From Polytrichum commune (taxonomy: Eukaryota; Streptophyta; Polytrichopsida; Polytrichales; Polytrichaceae), in the NCBI GenBank assembly GCA_950295325.1, contig OX485803.1:72677554-72741553 (forward strand): 64,000 nucleotides of DNA. Direction: 5' to 3'. Position numbers and translations under genes: made by a program. The notes beneath the pieces were generated by a model that saw only the letters and a program-made list of their open reading frames with translations, was not told the origin of the DNA and searched no databases. Of this stretch, positions 11,564 to 22,303 are shown piece after piece (position 1 is the first letter of the stretch; every line of letters starts with the position of its first letter).

Positions 11564-11569
11564 AATAAA
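11564..11569 (+). terminator. Polyadenylation signal of the kinase-like gene
   Basis: AATAAA 64 bp after the stop codon at 11498-11500, following T-rich sequence. Confidence 0.55.
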
Positions 11570-12189
11570 GCCATCATTTTTTCATACAAAACTTGTATAT
11601 TGTATGAGGTTTATGGATCTTAGTGCAATGTTCATACTACTCCATGAGGCCTTTGCTCCATAATCGAGAAGAAGTCTATGGGAGGCTAACCAAGGTTCTC
11701 GCCTCTCGTGAGGCCACATCCTTCTTTCACATCGTTGTTATCACATCCATGTGCTAAGTTCAAGTTAACTATAGTTGTTTGTAATATGTCTTGAAAAAAT
11801 GCAGTTACCTATATTTATTCTAATTTTAGTATGCCACAAAATGTAGTCAACTATAGTTATATCTAGTTAACTAAAGTTGAGCACAATATTGCAATAGTTA
11901 TATCGGTTGTACACGTGATCCAAAACATCTCTAAATGTTATCTTTCTTCTACTCCCCACATATTGCACACTATAAATGTTAAACGTGTTAACAGTTAAAA
12001 AAATGGTACTCCCTTCTTTGTAAATCTGACTCTATAAACGTTAACGGATGAAATACAACCATAATATGGATGATAAAAACTACACATCCAGTTACATTGA
12101 TTCATATTCACTCGTGATTTGTAAACTTGATATTGAATAAAGTTTTGATTGGGTGTGCAATTTTATGAATGGTATTCTCTCACAAGGAA
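11570..12189. other. Intergenic DNA inside the giant hAT, no gene seen
   Basis: AT-rich, with several diverged copies of the word gttaactatagttg/agttaactaaagttg (11763-11880). No coding signal was recognised. Confidence 0.5.
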
Positions 12190-12229
12190 TCTTCACAATT
12201 GCTTATATTTATATTTATATAATTCACAA

Positions 12230-12800
12230 TCACTTTTTTTTGGAAGTTTGGACATATTCTTGGCCGTCCAAGTTGAGAGGCCGTGCGATTGAGTGGCCCA
12301 ACTTTGTTGATAGTCCAAAGAAATGAACTGAAAATAGCCAAGAAAATATAGTAAGGGTAGCCTTAGTTGGGCATAGTGTGAAGCCTCCAAAGGCCAAGCG
12401 CAAAGTCCAAACCTTTGGCCATGAACTCCCACGGCCTCTCGGCTTGGATGGCCAAAGTGTGAAGCCTCCAAAGGCCAATCCCAAAGTCCAAACTCAAAGG
12501 AGCATGCCACTTTATTCCTTGCTCAAAATAATCCCTCCAATCTAACGGCCAAGATCTTGTCAATGATTGATTATTTTAATGAAAAAAAAGTTCGGCCTCT
12601 CGATGGAAGTTTGGGTTGAGCATTTTGCTATACCCAATCTTTGCTCGAGAGGCCGAACTCTTGGCGCCATAACTTCCTAAAAGTGTTGCCACCTAGGCTC
12701 TTTTGGAGGCCACGTCCTTTGGACTTCGGCCTCTAGTGTGAAGGCCGAGAGGACGGACTTTGGGCATTTCAGCATTTTCATTGGTCCAAATGTTGAACCT
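12230..12800. repeat. Internal repeat block rich in GGCCTCTCGG / AAGCCTCCAAAGGCC words
   Basis: The word agtgtgaagcctccaaagg occurs at about 12374 and 12458 as a tandem duplication. Related inverted words (ggccgagaggac, ttcggcctctcg) recur down to about 12760. The block includes the hairpin at 12590-12658. Minus-strand ORFs 12193-12563 and 12677-12871 fall here and are probably not genes. It may be a small foldback insertion whose borders could not be set. Confidence 0.5.
12590..12658. repeat. Perfect 13-bp hairpin
   Basis: gttcggcctctcg at 12590-12602 pairs exactly with cgagaggccgaac at 12646-12658, with gggt/accc able to extend pairing inside the loop. Confidence 0.75.
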
Positions 12801-12851
12801 CTCAAAGTTTGGCCATATTGTGAACCGGCCCTTATATTTGCAATACATGTC

Positions 12852-13196
12852 TTATTCTTTTTTTGGCACAAATTGAAAATTCAAATTGAAAATACAACCA
12901 ACCCAGCCGAAACAGCGCAGCCTAAGTGGAAATCTAGAAATAATGCTCATTTGAGGCCTATCCTTCCAAGTAGGGACTAAGTTGCTACGGGTCACAATAA
13001 GACCTTTGACCCCCCAAATCAAATCAAATTTGTTAAGAATGTCATGGTAGGCCACGTCCGGGGCTTTTTCCAAGTCCCTAAGCATCTGTTTCCATTCAAT
13101 CCTCCCATACTCTGATTTGTAATACATGTCATAAAAACTAATGCAATTATTGTTTTGAAGTCTACCATCAAATGATATGTAAGATCGTATGTTCAC
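12852..13196 (-). CDS. Unrecognised ORF, 114 codons
   Basis: This minus-strand ORF inside the giant hAT has a balanced composition (for example EWKQMLRDLEKAPDVAYHD and SIISRFPLRLRC), unlike the low-complexity ORFs around it. It could be an exon of a captured gene or a chance ORF. No domain was recognised. Neither a promoter nor a polyadenylation signal was assigned. It lies between the kinase-like gene and the acidic-protein gene, opposite to both. Confidence 0.25.
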   Translation of the reverse strand: MNIRSYISFDGRLQNNNCISFYDMYYKSEYGRIEWKQMLRDLEKAPDVAYHDILNKFDLIWGVKGLIVTRSNLVPTWKDRPQMSIISRFPLRLRCFGWVGCIFNLNFQFVPKKE

Positions 13197-13339
13197 TTGT
13201 GGTTGGTTCTTTTTATGTACCAGTTTAAGCCAATACTAAAATAAAATGAACCTTATTCTATAAAATCTAGTGACACTACCATACAAGTTAGTAGAGATGT
13301 TGTATATTTTTTTAAATTATTCTATATATTTACATAACT

Positions 13340-13460
13340 ACAACTTATAATTTTGTGAAGAATAATACATAATACAACAAAGTTCAAATCAATACCTCTT
13401 TTGTGCACTCACATATACTCATACGGATTTAGTATAGTGTACCCCCCCCCAAATGATCAC
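13340..13460. repeat. Possible end of a small CAGGGAGTGCAC-type MITE
   Basis: The stretch caataccTCTTTTGTGCACTCAC...cagtgtacccccc resembles the right end of the MITE at 25221-25716 (ccccttttgtgcacccacgtgtataaata). Only one end is recognisable, and a run of nine C (13441-13450 region) replaces the expected terminus. Confidence 0.35.
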
Positions 13461-13884
13461 TAATGTGGGCCACATTAAATTTAAGCCCACACCAAATCCC
13501 TAGTTTAATATCAATGTGGACCATATTAATTTGTTTTTCTAGAATGTTCTAATTTGTGTAAGGTGTTGGTAAGATATCTTTATGAAGCCTATAGGAACTC
13601 GGGGGATGCACTCTACATTATGTTTGAGAATCACGTGCGTTCATGATCCCTTCTAAAAACCCCAATGTATACCATAAGTTATATGTCTAAGTAGAGATTG
13701 TGCCAACTTGAAGTAGTCCTCGCGATTTGCGAACGTTTAACTTTCGTTGTAGGCATCGTAAAAAAAAGCGGGTGGGTTCGTTGGAAAGCTGGGAACCTAA
13801 ACCCTCAAACCATGTATAGAAACACTTCTACATGAGTGAGAGAACAAAACAACGGCACATATGTGGTAGCAATTTGGAATGACG

Positions 13885-13931
13885 TAGGGTTTAGGGTTTA
13901 GGGTTTAGGGTTTAGGGGTTTAGGGTTTAGG
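13885..13931. repeat. Interstitial plant telomere-type repeat (TTTAGGG)n
   Basis: About six TTTAGGG units with one slipped unit (tttaggggttt). This is the Arabidopsis-type telomere sequence. Short telo boxes also occur in plant promoters; this one lies about 500 bp before the TATA box of the 14483 gene. Confidence 0.9.
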
Positions 13932-13937
13932 ATTTAT

Positions 13938-14262
13938 GAACCACAAAGGTTGAAGCACAAATATGTGAATTGTCGAGTGAAAGGGCAAGGGGATGCGTGT
14001 GGGTTGTGAAACCATACGAACCACTAAGGTTGAAGCTCAAATATGTGAATTGTTGAATGAAGATGGCATTCGGATGCCTAATATGCGTTGTGAAACCATA
14101 TGGACCACAAAGGTTGAAGCACAAATATGTACTTTGTTGAATTAATATGACATTCGAATGCGTGTGGGTTGTGAAACTATACGAACCACTAAGGTTGAAG
14201 CTCAAATATGTGAATTGTTGAATGAAAGGACAACCCATCAAATATAGAAGCTTCAAAGAGGT
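13938..14262. repeat. Four-copy tandem repeat, ~80-84 bp unit
   Basis: Units begin gaaccac(a/t)aaggttgaag at 13938, 14018, 14102 (as ggaccac) and 14183. Copies 1 and 3 share caaaggttgaagcac; copies 2 and 4 share ctaaggttgaagctc, suggesting duplication of a dimer. The minus-strand ORF 13927-14268 is a by-product. Confidence 0.85.
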
Positions 14263-14433
14263 TTCCAATGCGGGTGTCGGGGGACTTTTTCAAAAAGTGC
14301 AACTAACTTTTTGACTTCACCAACTTTCTTTTTATTCCTATTGTGTTGTCTTTATCCTACCAACGAGAATTAGATCCTCTACATCTTGGATTACATCAAA
14401 TATTGTATATTTCATAAAGTCCTTTGAGCTCAA

Positions 14434-14440
14434 TATATAA
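14434..14440 (+). promoter_or_regulatory. TATA box for the acidic-protein gene
   Basis: TATATAA in the context caatatataagtagag, about 45 bp before the ATG at 14483. It resembles the TATA of the 17-kb gene (ggtatataagtggag). A second TATATATAA lies at about 14460. Confidence 0.5.
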
Positions 14441-14482
14441 GTAGAGCATTTAGACTCATATATATAACGAGGGTAGAGTATC

Positions 14483-15043
14483 ATGGATAGGATGGGAGAG
14501 AAGAGAGACATGTTTGAGGGTCTAGGATGTGATGAGGAGATAGAAAATTTAAATGAACCCGATATTCCATTCAATCCATCAACCGAGCGTGAGAGAGATG
14601 AGAGATGTGCTAGGGATCGATTTCGGGATGAGTATGTCATGACTCCCTTCTTACAATCTACACAAGCTTGGAGGATGAGGGCGGAGGAGGACCAACGACG
14701 ATATGCGTCCAACTTTGAGATCGATGCGGTGGAGGATGACAACACACAATGCGTGGGTGGAGATCTAAATGATCTGATTGATTTGTGTGCGGATATTTTG
14801 GAGAAGCCCGGGGATGTGGATGTGGAGGAGACTTCAATCGACATTGAAGATGTCAAGGTAGCGGGAGAATCTTCAAGGACTTTGCATTTTCGTAAGAAGA
14901 GGAGAGGATTATCGCCTCATCGGCTACCATTGAAGGAACGGATGAAAGACCGAACGATTAGCTATGTTGATTTACTTCGACCGAATCCTCTCCCAAAAAT
15001 GGACCCTCGACGGAAGCCACAAGCATCTACGAGGTTGCCATGA
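14483..15043 (+). CDS. Unrecognised acidic 186-residue cargo protein, intact ORF
   Basis: The only complete, uninterrupted ORF among the cargo genes of the giant hAT. It starts MDRMGEKRDMFEGLG, has an acidic and charged body (for example TERERDERCARDRFRDEY, DVDVEETSIDIEDVKV), a basic KKRRG stretch near residue 140 that could be a nuclear localisation signal, and a Pro/Arg-rich C-terminus. No transmembrane segment or known domain was recognised. A TATA box lies 45 bp before the start, and AATAAA lies 97 bp after the stop, so it has the layout of a short intron-less gene. Upstream are telomere-type and 82-bp tandem repeats. The overlapping minus-strand ORF 14338-14856 is rejected. It could be an accessory transposition protein or a captured host gene fragment; the sequence does not tell. 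Confidence 0.55.
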   Translation: MDRMGEKRDMFEGLGCDEEIENLNEPDIPFNPSTERERDERCARDRFRDEYVMTPFLQSTQAWRMRAEEDQRRYASNFEIDAVEDDNTQCVGGDLNDLIDLCADILEKPGDVDVEETSIDIEDVKVAGESSRTLHFRKKRRGLSPHRLPLKERMKDRTISYVDLLRPNPLPKMDPRRKPQASTRLP

Positions 15044-15139
15044 CGGAAGTCAAGTTGACGGAATGAAGTGGAATATTAAATCGTGCATGGTTTGTTCATA
15101 TATGTGATTTATAAAGGGCATTAGTACCGTCGTCGCAAT

Positions 15140-15145
15140 AATAAA
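15140..15145 (+). terminator. Polyadenylation signal of the acidic-protein gene
   Basis: AATAAA, 97 bp past the stop codon at 15041-15043. Confidence 0.5.
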
Positions 15146-15499
15146 GTCATTACTTGTACATCGTTGTCTCCATAGGGGTGATAATTTGTTGGTCATCATA
15201 CTACATTGGTTACTTTGTTGCTTGAGGGATCCTTCATTAGTTTTGTGTGGATAAGTACACCGGTAATGATATTTAGTGTCACATATATTATTTGCAAAGG
15301 ACCTAAGTTAGATGGGGTGCGGATGGGGGGACGCGGGAATGTGCAGTAGAAATATTATTGCATATTCATGTAGAGGACTTCATTACCTATCCATGGATAC
15401 CAAGAACTCATATTTTGGACTTCATATGAATTTTTGAGAGCCAAAAAACCGAGACTATGTCCAAACTTCCAAAAAAAATTAAAAAGTGCAGATTCAAAG

Positions 15500-16540
15500 G
15501 AACTCCGGAGCGGACGTATGGGAACGCTAGAGCGGACGCAGGGGAACTCTAAAGTGGACGTAGGGGAACATGAGGCGGACTTATAGGAACGTTGGAGCGG
15601 ACGTAAGGGAACATGGAGCGGATGGGGGGGGGGGGCGGGGGGGAGCGGACAGGGGGAACGCGGGAGTGGACGTAGGGGAACATGGGGCGGACTTATAGGA
15701 ACGTTGGAGCGGACGTAAGGGAACATGGAGCGGACGGGGGGGAGCGGAAGGGGGGGGGGGCGGGGGGAACGCGGGAGCGGACGTAGGGGAGCGGACGTAG
15801 GGAACGGAGGGGCGGACGTAGGGAACGAGGGGGCGGACGTAGGGAACGAGAGGGCGGACGTTTGGGAACGGGTGCGGACGGGAGCGGGAACGGGTGCGGA
15901 CTGGGGGGGAACGGGCGCGGAAGGGAGGGAACGGGTGCGGATTGGGGGGAACGCGGGGGGCGGACGGGGGCGGGAACGGGTGCGGACTGGGGGGGAACGG
16001 GCGCGGAAGGGAGGGAACGGGCGCGGAAGGGAGGGAACGGGTGCGGACTGGGGGGGAACGGGCGCGGAAGGGAGGGAACGGGTGCGGACTAGCGGGGAAC
16101 GGGCGCGGACGGGAGGGAACAGGTGCGGACTGGGGGGAACGCGGGCGTGGACGTAGGGGAACGGGCGCGGACTGGTAGGGAACGGGTGCGGACTGGAGGG
16201 GAACGCGGGGGGCGGACGTAGGGGAACGAGTGCGGACGGGGGCGGGAACGGGTGCGGACTGGGAGGGGAACGGGCGCGGACTGGGAGGGGAACGGGCGCG
16301 GACGGGAGGGAACGGGTGCGGACTGGGGGGAACGCGGGCGTGGACGTAGGGGAACGGGCGCGGACTGGTAGGGAACGGGTGCGGACTGGAGGGGAACGCG
16401 GGGGGCGGACGTAGGGGAACGAGTGCGGACGGGGGCGGGAACGGGTGCGGACTGGGAGGGGAACGGGCGCGGACTGGGAGGGGAACGGGCGCGGACGGGA
16501 GGGAACGGGTGCGAACAGGGTGGGAACGGGGAGCGGATGG
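15500..16540. repeat. GC-rich minisatellite array 2
   Basis: Units of roughly 20-24 bp such as gggaacgggtgcggactggg run G-rich on the plus strand throughout, ending directly before the TATA box at 16546. A 193-bp block (16141-16333) is repeated next to itself (16334 to about 16512) without a difference that I could see, a sign of recent unequal exchange. The left part (15510-15740) is made of longer, more diverged units containing gtaggggaacatgg(a/g)gcgga. Long ORFs on both strands in this array are compositional artefacts. Confidence 0.92.
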
Positions 16541-16545
16541 AAGGG

Positions 16546-16552
16546 TATATAA
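16546..16552 (+). promoter_or_regulatory. TATA box for the coiled-coil/RING gene
   Basis: TATATAA lies about 6 bp after the last unit of minisatellite array 2, roughly 560 bp before the main open frame. A first exon and intron between 16580 and about 16980 are likely; ttccacag near 16880 could be an acceptor. Confidence 0.55.
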
Positions 16553-17103
16553 GTGGAGGGGACCATTTACATACCCCACTCCACTCCTTGTGGGCGCCCG
16601 GACGACCCTCCTCTACTACAGAGTGCGGGGTTTAGCGGGGTGCTCGGAGGAGTTAAGGATCCTTTTTTTGGGATCCTTTTATACTTTTTTTACTGACCTG
16701 TTTGTGGGTGTGATCCACGTGGACCCGTTCCCTTGTGACGTGGCATATTGCCTTTTTGGCATATTCCTTGTGACACGCCAGTCAACTGGCCTCTGCGTGA
16801 GCGCTGGTAGCGGGGGGCTCGAAGGGTGTGCTGAATTTTTGTACTTTAATTTTTAACGACATTTTTTAACTAATTCCACAGCAACACTATTTTGAAGTGT
16901 ATGCTTGGATGTTTTGTAGCACTATTATGAAGTGCAATTAGTAATTTAAAAATTAGAGTTTTAGATTAGAATTAGAAACTACAATTTGGGTGGATCCGGC
17001 AAGTGAAGGATTTCCAGACATGGCAAGTGGAGGATCTGGAGACATGGCAAGTGGGGGATCAGGTTGTCACAGATCATATATACGCAAGGCCGCTGGGTTA
17101 TAG

Positions 17104-18684
17104 TGGGATGTTTATGATGACAACACCCAAAAAGCCAAGGCAGGTTGGGAGAATGTACCACAACCGTGGTCAGTGAAGACTGCAATGCAGTACGTGGGCT
17201 TCCTTCACTTTGATCGGTTGTGGCCAAGACCTTGTCACGAGCGACATCAGAAGGCCATCAGTGCGAGTTATATGCAGCTTGATGACGTGGAGGCAAAATG
17301 GAGATTCCTAACGATACTTAGAAGTATCTCCAATTTGGATAGATGGCCCAAGAGTGCAATTCCAAAGTCGGTGGCGTGTATGATGTATGCGGAGCACGTG
17401 TTGCGAGTTAGGGTGGATTGGTCAAGTTTGGCTACCCTGCATGGTCAAAAATTTGGGAGTATTGGAATTGCATTCACTAAATGCACAGTTCCAGATATTC
17501 CATACACTCCCGTTCCGGAGTGGTTCAGGAAGAATCCTCGACTAGTGGACGAGCCTGGGACCCCAATTCCAGAGGGTCGGGAACCAAAAAAACCACGTAA
17601 TCGTAAACGACCAGCCAATGACGTGGAGATGGCCATCGAGGAGGCGTTTGAGCATATGGATGAGGGCATGGAGGCAAATGTCGAGGTCAACAACCTGATC
17701 AACGACGTGGTTAACGAGGTCCTAGACGAGGTAAACCTTGGTGAACATGGAGCGGACCCGACGGAGAGCAGAATGGAGGAATTGCGTAAGCAACATGCGT
17801 TGGAAATTCCTGAGTATAAAACGATGATTTTCGAGTTGGAAAATCGAGTTGCAACACTTACGATGGGAGAGGCTAGCAGTTCAAGTAGTACACCAATTAA
17901 CCTTCAGTCTTTGAAAGCAGAGAGGGACGCAGCTTTACAAGAGGCCAAGATTGCAAAGTCACAAGCTCTGGAGGTATGTATGAGGAATGAAGTAATGCGA
18001 GGAAAGATGGAGGCTTTGCAAAAGGAGGTGGTGGACATGCAACAACAACTTCAAGTGGTCAATGAAGTGGTTGTTGATCACGAAGCCAAGATTGGCGGAC
18101 TGGAGGAGCAGAATGCAAGGTTGAAGAAATTTCTGTTGGATGCGATTGTGAAGCGCAAAAATATGAGGACAAGCACATTGCTTGCTATGGCCAAGGCTCA
18201 TCAATTTGAAGCTGAGTTTGAGAGCATCCAGAAAGAATGGAACCGCAATCAGAGAATGCGGAATATGATGCTCATGTCATGGCCAGAAGATGAGCAGATG
18301 TACCCTAGTAGGTGGGATAGGAATAATGAGTGGACAATGCCAAGCGGGAGCATCGATTGGCGTCAAGTGACTGACCCAGATCACCATTGGGATGTGACCC
18401 AAGTGCATGAATATCCATTCCGCATGAGGGGTGAGTTATTATGGCCAAATCCACATACAATGGTCTTCGACGGAACCGCATGTGCGATTCGCCAATGTCC
18501 ATTTGGCCCAGAGGGATGCTATCAAGTTGGATCATGTGGGGCCCAATTCCATCCACAATGTCTAATAGGAAATATGATCAAGAAACGCCAATGTCCTCAT
18601 TGCAGATCACCCTTCCACCCTCGTTTGTACCTCCAATTTGGCCTTCGGGATTACATACCTAACGACTGGGTATTAAAGCCATGA
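17104..18684 (+). pseudogene. Coiled-coil protein with C-terminal RING-like domain, cargo of the hAT
   Basis: The frame is open from 17104 to a TGA at 18682-18684, about 526 codons. It opens just after a TAG at 17101-17103, and upstream the frame continues with a Gly/Ser repeat (DMASGGSG twice, about 17015-17060), so the true start lies further 5' or in another exon. In order: an N-terminal globular part (WDVYDDNTQK, WPRPCHERHQKA), a basic patch KKPRNRKRP that may be a nuclear localisation signal, a long coiled coil (LKAERDAALQEAKIAKSQ to ARLKKFLLDAIVKR, about 17910-18150), then a Cys/His cluster ending CGAQFHPQC...CPHCRSPF (18480-18615), the pattern of a RING finger. RING proteins are commonly E3 ubiquitin ligases; that role is inference. 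Downstream homologous reading continues past the stop, so the gene is probably truncated. Confidence 0.65.
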
Positions 18685-19268
18685 GACTTTCCCTTCGATC
18701 TTCAAGAGTTTGATGGGGAGAATGTTGAGTGGAGTTGGTTATACAATTGTGCGAAGGTTGAGCTATGGCACGAGAACAGAGATGGCGACTGGACACGGAA
18801 TGCACGTCAAATTTTGTATGTTGCAGACGAGTTGTATCCCAACAAGCCCCCGATCATGGCTTGAAAAGATTTTTATACCAAACTCTTGAATGGCATTGGG
18901 ATTCAACCAGCAGACAATTAAAGAGAGGCATTCATCCTCCTTGGTACAATGCAGCAGGTCTCGAATCAGTATCGGAGCATGATTTGGAAGAAGATGCAGA
19001 TGACATGCCTACGGAACGGGATCCGAGATATGAATTGCAGTTAGAGGTGGGGTACCACAAGAACAGGCTGCAGTTGGCTGCAATTGATGCACTCTTGCAT
19101 AGAGTTGCGGATGATGCGGTATTGAGATGGCTAAATGGTGGGCCTAGACCACGTAATGCCGTTCCATTGTCTCCTGGTAGTCGTCCATACCTCACCCGTG
19201 GAACAACGCGAAGATGGAAGCGGGGGAATCATCACAAGCACGACGAGGATCTACTTCAGCTAGAATAG
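18685..19268 (+). pseudogene. Broken 3' continuation of the coiled-coil/RING gene
   Basis: Directly after the TGA at 18682-18684 the same frame reads sensibly for about 60 codons (FDLQEFDGENVEWSWLYNC, HENRDGDWTRNARQILYV), then meets further stops near 18862 and 18918. From about 18917 a different frame (open 18765-19268) reads coherent sequence (GIHPPWYNAAGLESVSEHD, LQLAAIDALLHRVADD) to a TAG at 19266. This pattern fits a once longer protein broken by nonsense mutations and a frameshift. No domain was recognised. An alternative is that some stops lie in an intron. Confidence 0.5.
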
Positions 19269-19827
19269 ACCTTGATTCAGATTCGGATTAGGCATTTTTG
19301 TACCATGTTTAGGAAGTTGTATAGGAACGGATGAAGACTTTGGACACAATGAACATATTTCATGTTCAAAGTATATATAATATAAAGAGGATTTACCGAC
19401 AAGTTGTCATTTCTAAGATCGTGTAAAAGATAACATATGGATGCCACATGTTTTAATGTTATTCGAAATTTTTAAAAACTTACTTGAATATTAGTAATTC
19501 ATATGATAGTCTAACCAAAAGTACTATTGACTACATAGTCAATATTGAATACCACATAAAGATATAATTATATAAAACGGATAGAAAGGTCCTCAAAAAG
19601 AGGATGTCACCAACGAAGCATGTACAATCGAGCAATAGGGGATTGCAATATTTATAAAAGCATATTCTTTAAGAAGCTCAATAAATAAACATAAAACTCC
19701 ATTCACAGTAAGAATTATACAAAATAGTAATTAATAAAGGCATAACATGTTATTGGAAATTAATTGCAATGCTAAGTTGACAACCATATTGTATTTTCAA
19801 AATTTTAAAAAACATGCAATAAATAAT
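19269..19827. other. AT-rich DNA inside the giant hAT, no gene seen
   Basis: This lies between the convergent 17-kb gene and the transposase. It contains the likely 3' ends of both. No other signal was recognised. Confidence 0.5.
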
Positions 19828-19833
19828 TTTATT
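19828..19833 (-). terminator. Candidate polyadenylation signal of the hAT transposase
   Basis: AATAAA on the minus strand, about 160 bp past the last stop of the transposase tail frame (19991). Confidence 0.4.
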
Positions 19834-19990
19834 ACTATAATAAAATGTTACAACTTCGAAGGTAACGTTCGCTTTGTGGTCTAAATGTCTTACCGAAGGC
19901 CCTAAGGTTGTAACTTGTATCAATTTTGACGTAAGTAATAAATTATGGGAGTACGTGGGAGTACCGAAATACCACATTTGTGCAAAACCA

Positions 19991-22303
19991 TTACGTTCGA
20001 ATCCGTACTGTGGGATCATTTGCTTCGACACATCTTGGGTCCTCTTCAGACTCGTCTGTGCTGCAATCATCATCCGTTTGGGGAGTCGCGCTCCGAAGAT
20101 GCAACTCTCGGTCACGTTGTGAGAAAATTATCTTCTTGGTCGGCCGGGAGCCCTCTGCATCTTGTATGCCATTTTCATCTAGATGTGGTCTACCCTCATC
20201 TTCATTGTAGTCTTCAGCAGTAAACGGAAGCGATCTTCCCTGATACCTCTTCCTAGTACGTTTGACACCTCTCGTAGTTCTCTGACGCCCTCCACCCGTA
20301 CCACGACTTGAGTGCACTTCATCTCTACTTCCATCTATAAAAACATCCCCCGTTGTACTTCCGCCTCCAACTCCAAGGCCACCTGTTCCATTGGATTGAC
20401 TGTGTGGAAGTGAAACTGATGCGGATGGAATTGCAATTGGTATGTTCTCAACAACATGTGGACGAACAGATTGACGACGTGGCGCCTCTGTAGTAACATT
20501 TCTTGAAACATTGTGTATAGCAACCAAAGTAGCACCCACCGCAGTTGCACGTGAAACACCCAATCTAGAAGTATTGGCAATACTTCGAGTGAGAGGACGA
20601 CGTTGACCTTGTGCATGCACTTGCACCGTAGAGGTTGATGCAGTTCTTTGAAGAGCACGGAATCGAGTTGTAGGTATTTCAGGAACATTGGGCGTTTGAT
20701 CTTCTATACGATGGTTGGATATGAGGGAGGCGTCCATGGATTCAGAATGTACTCGGGCTGGAAGTGGATCCTGTTGAACGTGCGTTGGCTCATTTGCGGG
20801 TAGTACATTGTCACCTTCACCAAAAGAAAGAGAATCGCTCCGAGGTTGCAAGGAATCTACTTCAATTCCTACATTCTCACTTGCCCCCATAGCAACATTA
20901 TGGGCAGGGCGAAACCCTTGTCCAGTGTGGAGAGTTTCAAAAGGCGGTCCTCCAATAGACCCCTCATGATCGTCATGCATTCCGTCGTTATGTTGGGGGA
21001 CATCCGGTTCATCAAAATCAAACACCCCAAGGTTTCCATCACTACCATTGCCATCCTCATCTTCTGAATCATGATTCTCGGAATCGAGGTCATCCAAATC
21101 AAAGTCGATGTCATCAACATTGTTGTCATCATCATTTCCGGCCCTATCATTTGGATCCACGTCATCTTCATCGTCATCTTCTTCGTCAAGGTCATCGTCA
21201 GAATGGACCTCATTCATTTGGACCATTGCGCAGGTCTTGGGCCCCTCCGATGTCGAATGAGCCTACTATTGGTATATATGTAGACGAGGTCCTCGGCACG
21301 ACTATGCTTCAAGCGATTGCGACTCTTGTTGTGAACATATGAGTACATGCTCCAATTGCGTTCACATGCGGATGCGGAACATACTTGTGCAAGGATACGT
21401 CTTGCTATTGTTTGGAGGGCTTTAGCTCCACCTCCCATTGCATCCCACCATTCATGGAGAGGTGTGGCATGCACGCTCGGGTCAGTAGAATCAGCAAAAG
21501 GCCCTCGATTTTCAAGGAAATCTTGGTACTGGTGGAGGATTTGGACATAAGTGTCCTCATCTTGAGCAAGCCTGCGAAGAACTCGATTTAGGATTGTCCT
21601 CGAATTCTCATCCTCATGGAGTGGGGCCCAACCACGTAGAAGCGGATTTAACATCGCTCCAGCCCAATGTAGATCATTCAACATCAACCTCCATCTATTT
21701 TGAAACGTTAGCATAGCATTTGCAGCAAGCTCAGGGCTTAAGCGAAATGGAGGTTTACTGAATCCATGAATATGGGTTTGTAAATCATGCATGACCCTCC
21801 AAGCCATTCCCATTGCAGGCGCCTTGCCATCAAATACACGAAGAGCTTTAACAACCGGGATCACCATATACAAGAAATTTTCGCACGTGTTCCAGAATCC
21901 ATCAGAACGTATAAAGCTTCGCACAGCAGAGCCCTTCAGAATGTTGAGTGGATTGGGACATAAGCAAAGGCTTTGTTTCACTAATTACGGAGTCCGCTAT
22001 AATAGGCTCCAGAGGTACAATATCTGGCACCGGAGAGTCCTCATTTACAATGCCTACATGTAAGGGCACAATGCCTCCGCAATGTTCAAACAAGACCCTA
22101 ATATGCGGGGGTACCATCCTACATGTGGAAACATCACAAGCACCCCCTACAGGAGGTCTATAACCAAGGTGGGCCAACATTCTATTTCCTCGGTAAGATA
22201 TGACGAACGGGCAAAACCTACATTTAACCTGCCTTTGTGATTTACCGGGAACCATCCCCTTATCCTCGTACCAATGATCCCATGCATCATTTCGGCGTGG
22301 CAT
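19991..22303 (-). pseudogene. hAT transposase, internally deleted and frameshifted
   Basis: Read on the minus strand. The start chosen is the ATG at 22303 (MPRRNDAWDHW), just after a good 3' splice site (tttgcag), which suggests an intron in the leader. The first block (22303-21902) is a BED-type zinc finger (WDHWYEDKG, CRFCPF, RMLAHLGY, CDVSTC). The second block (21981-21214) is in another frame and carries the hAT dimerisation domain (ARRILAQVCSASACERNWS, NRLKHSRAEDLVYIY). The third block (21226-19991) is a 411-codon tail, very acidic at first (DLDEEDDDEDDVD) and later basic. The part that should lie between the BED finger and hATC, with the RNase H-like core and its first two catalytic acidic residues, is missing. 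The protein is therefore not expected to catalyse transposition. Confidence 0.88.

Noticed and set aside
13927-14268. 113-codon minus-strand ORF
   Set aside because: It is a by-product of the 82-bp tandem repeat.
14338-14856. 172-codon minus-strand ORF
   Set aside because: It overlaps the plus-strand 14483-15043 gene, which has a TATA box and polyadenylation signal; this is the antisense shadow.
15355-16579. 403- and 332-codon minus-strand ORFs and several plus-strand ORFs
   Set aside because: Translation of minisatellite array 2; unit-by-unit repetition, no domain.
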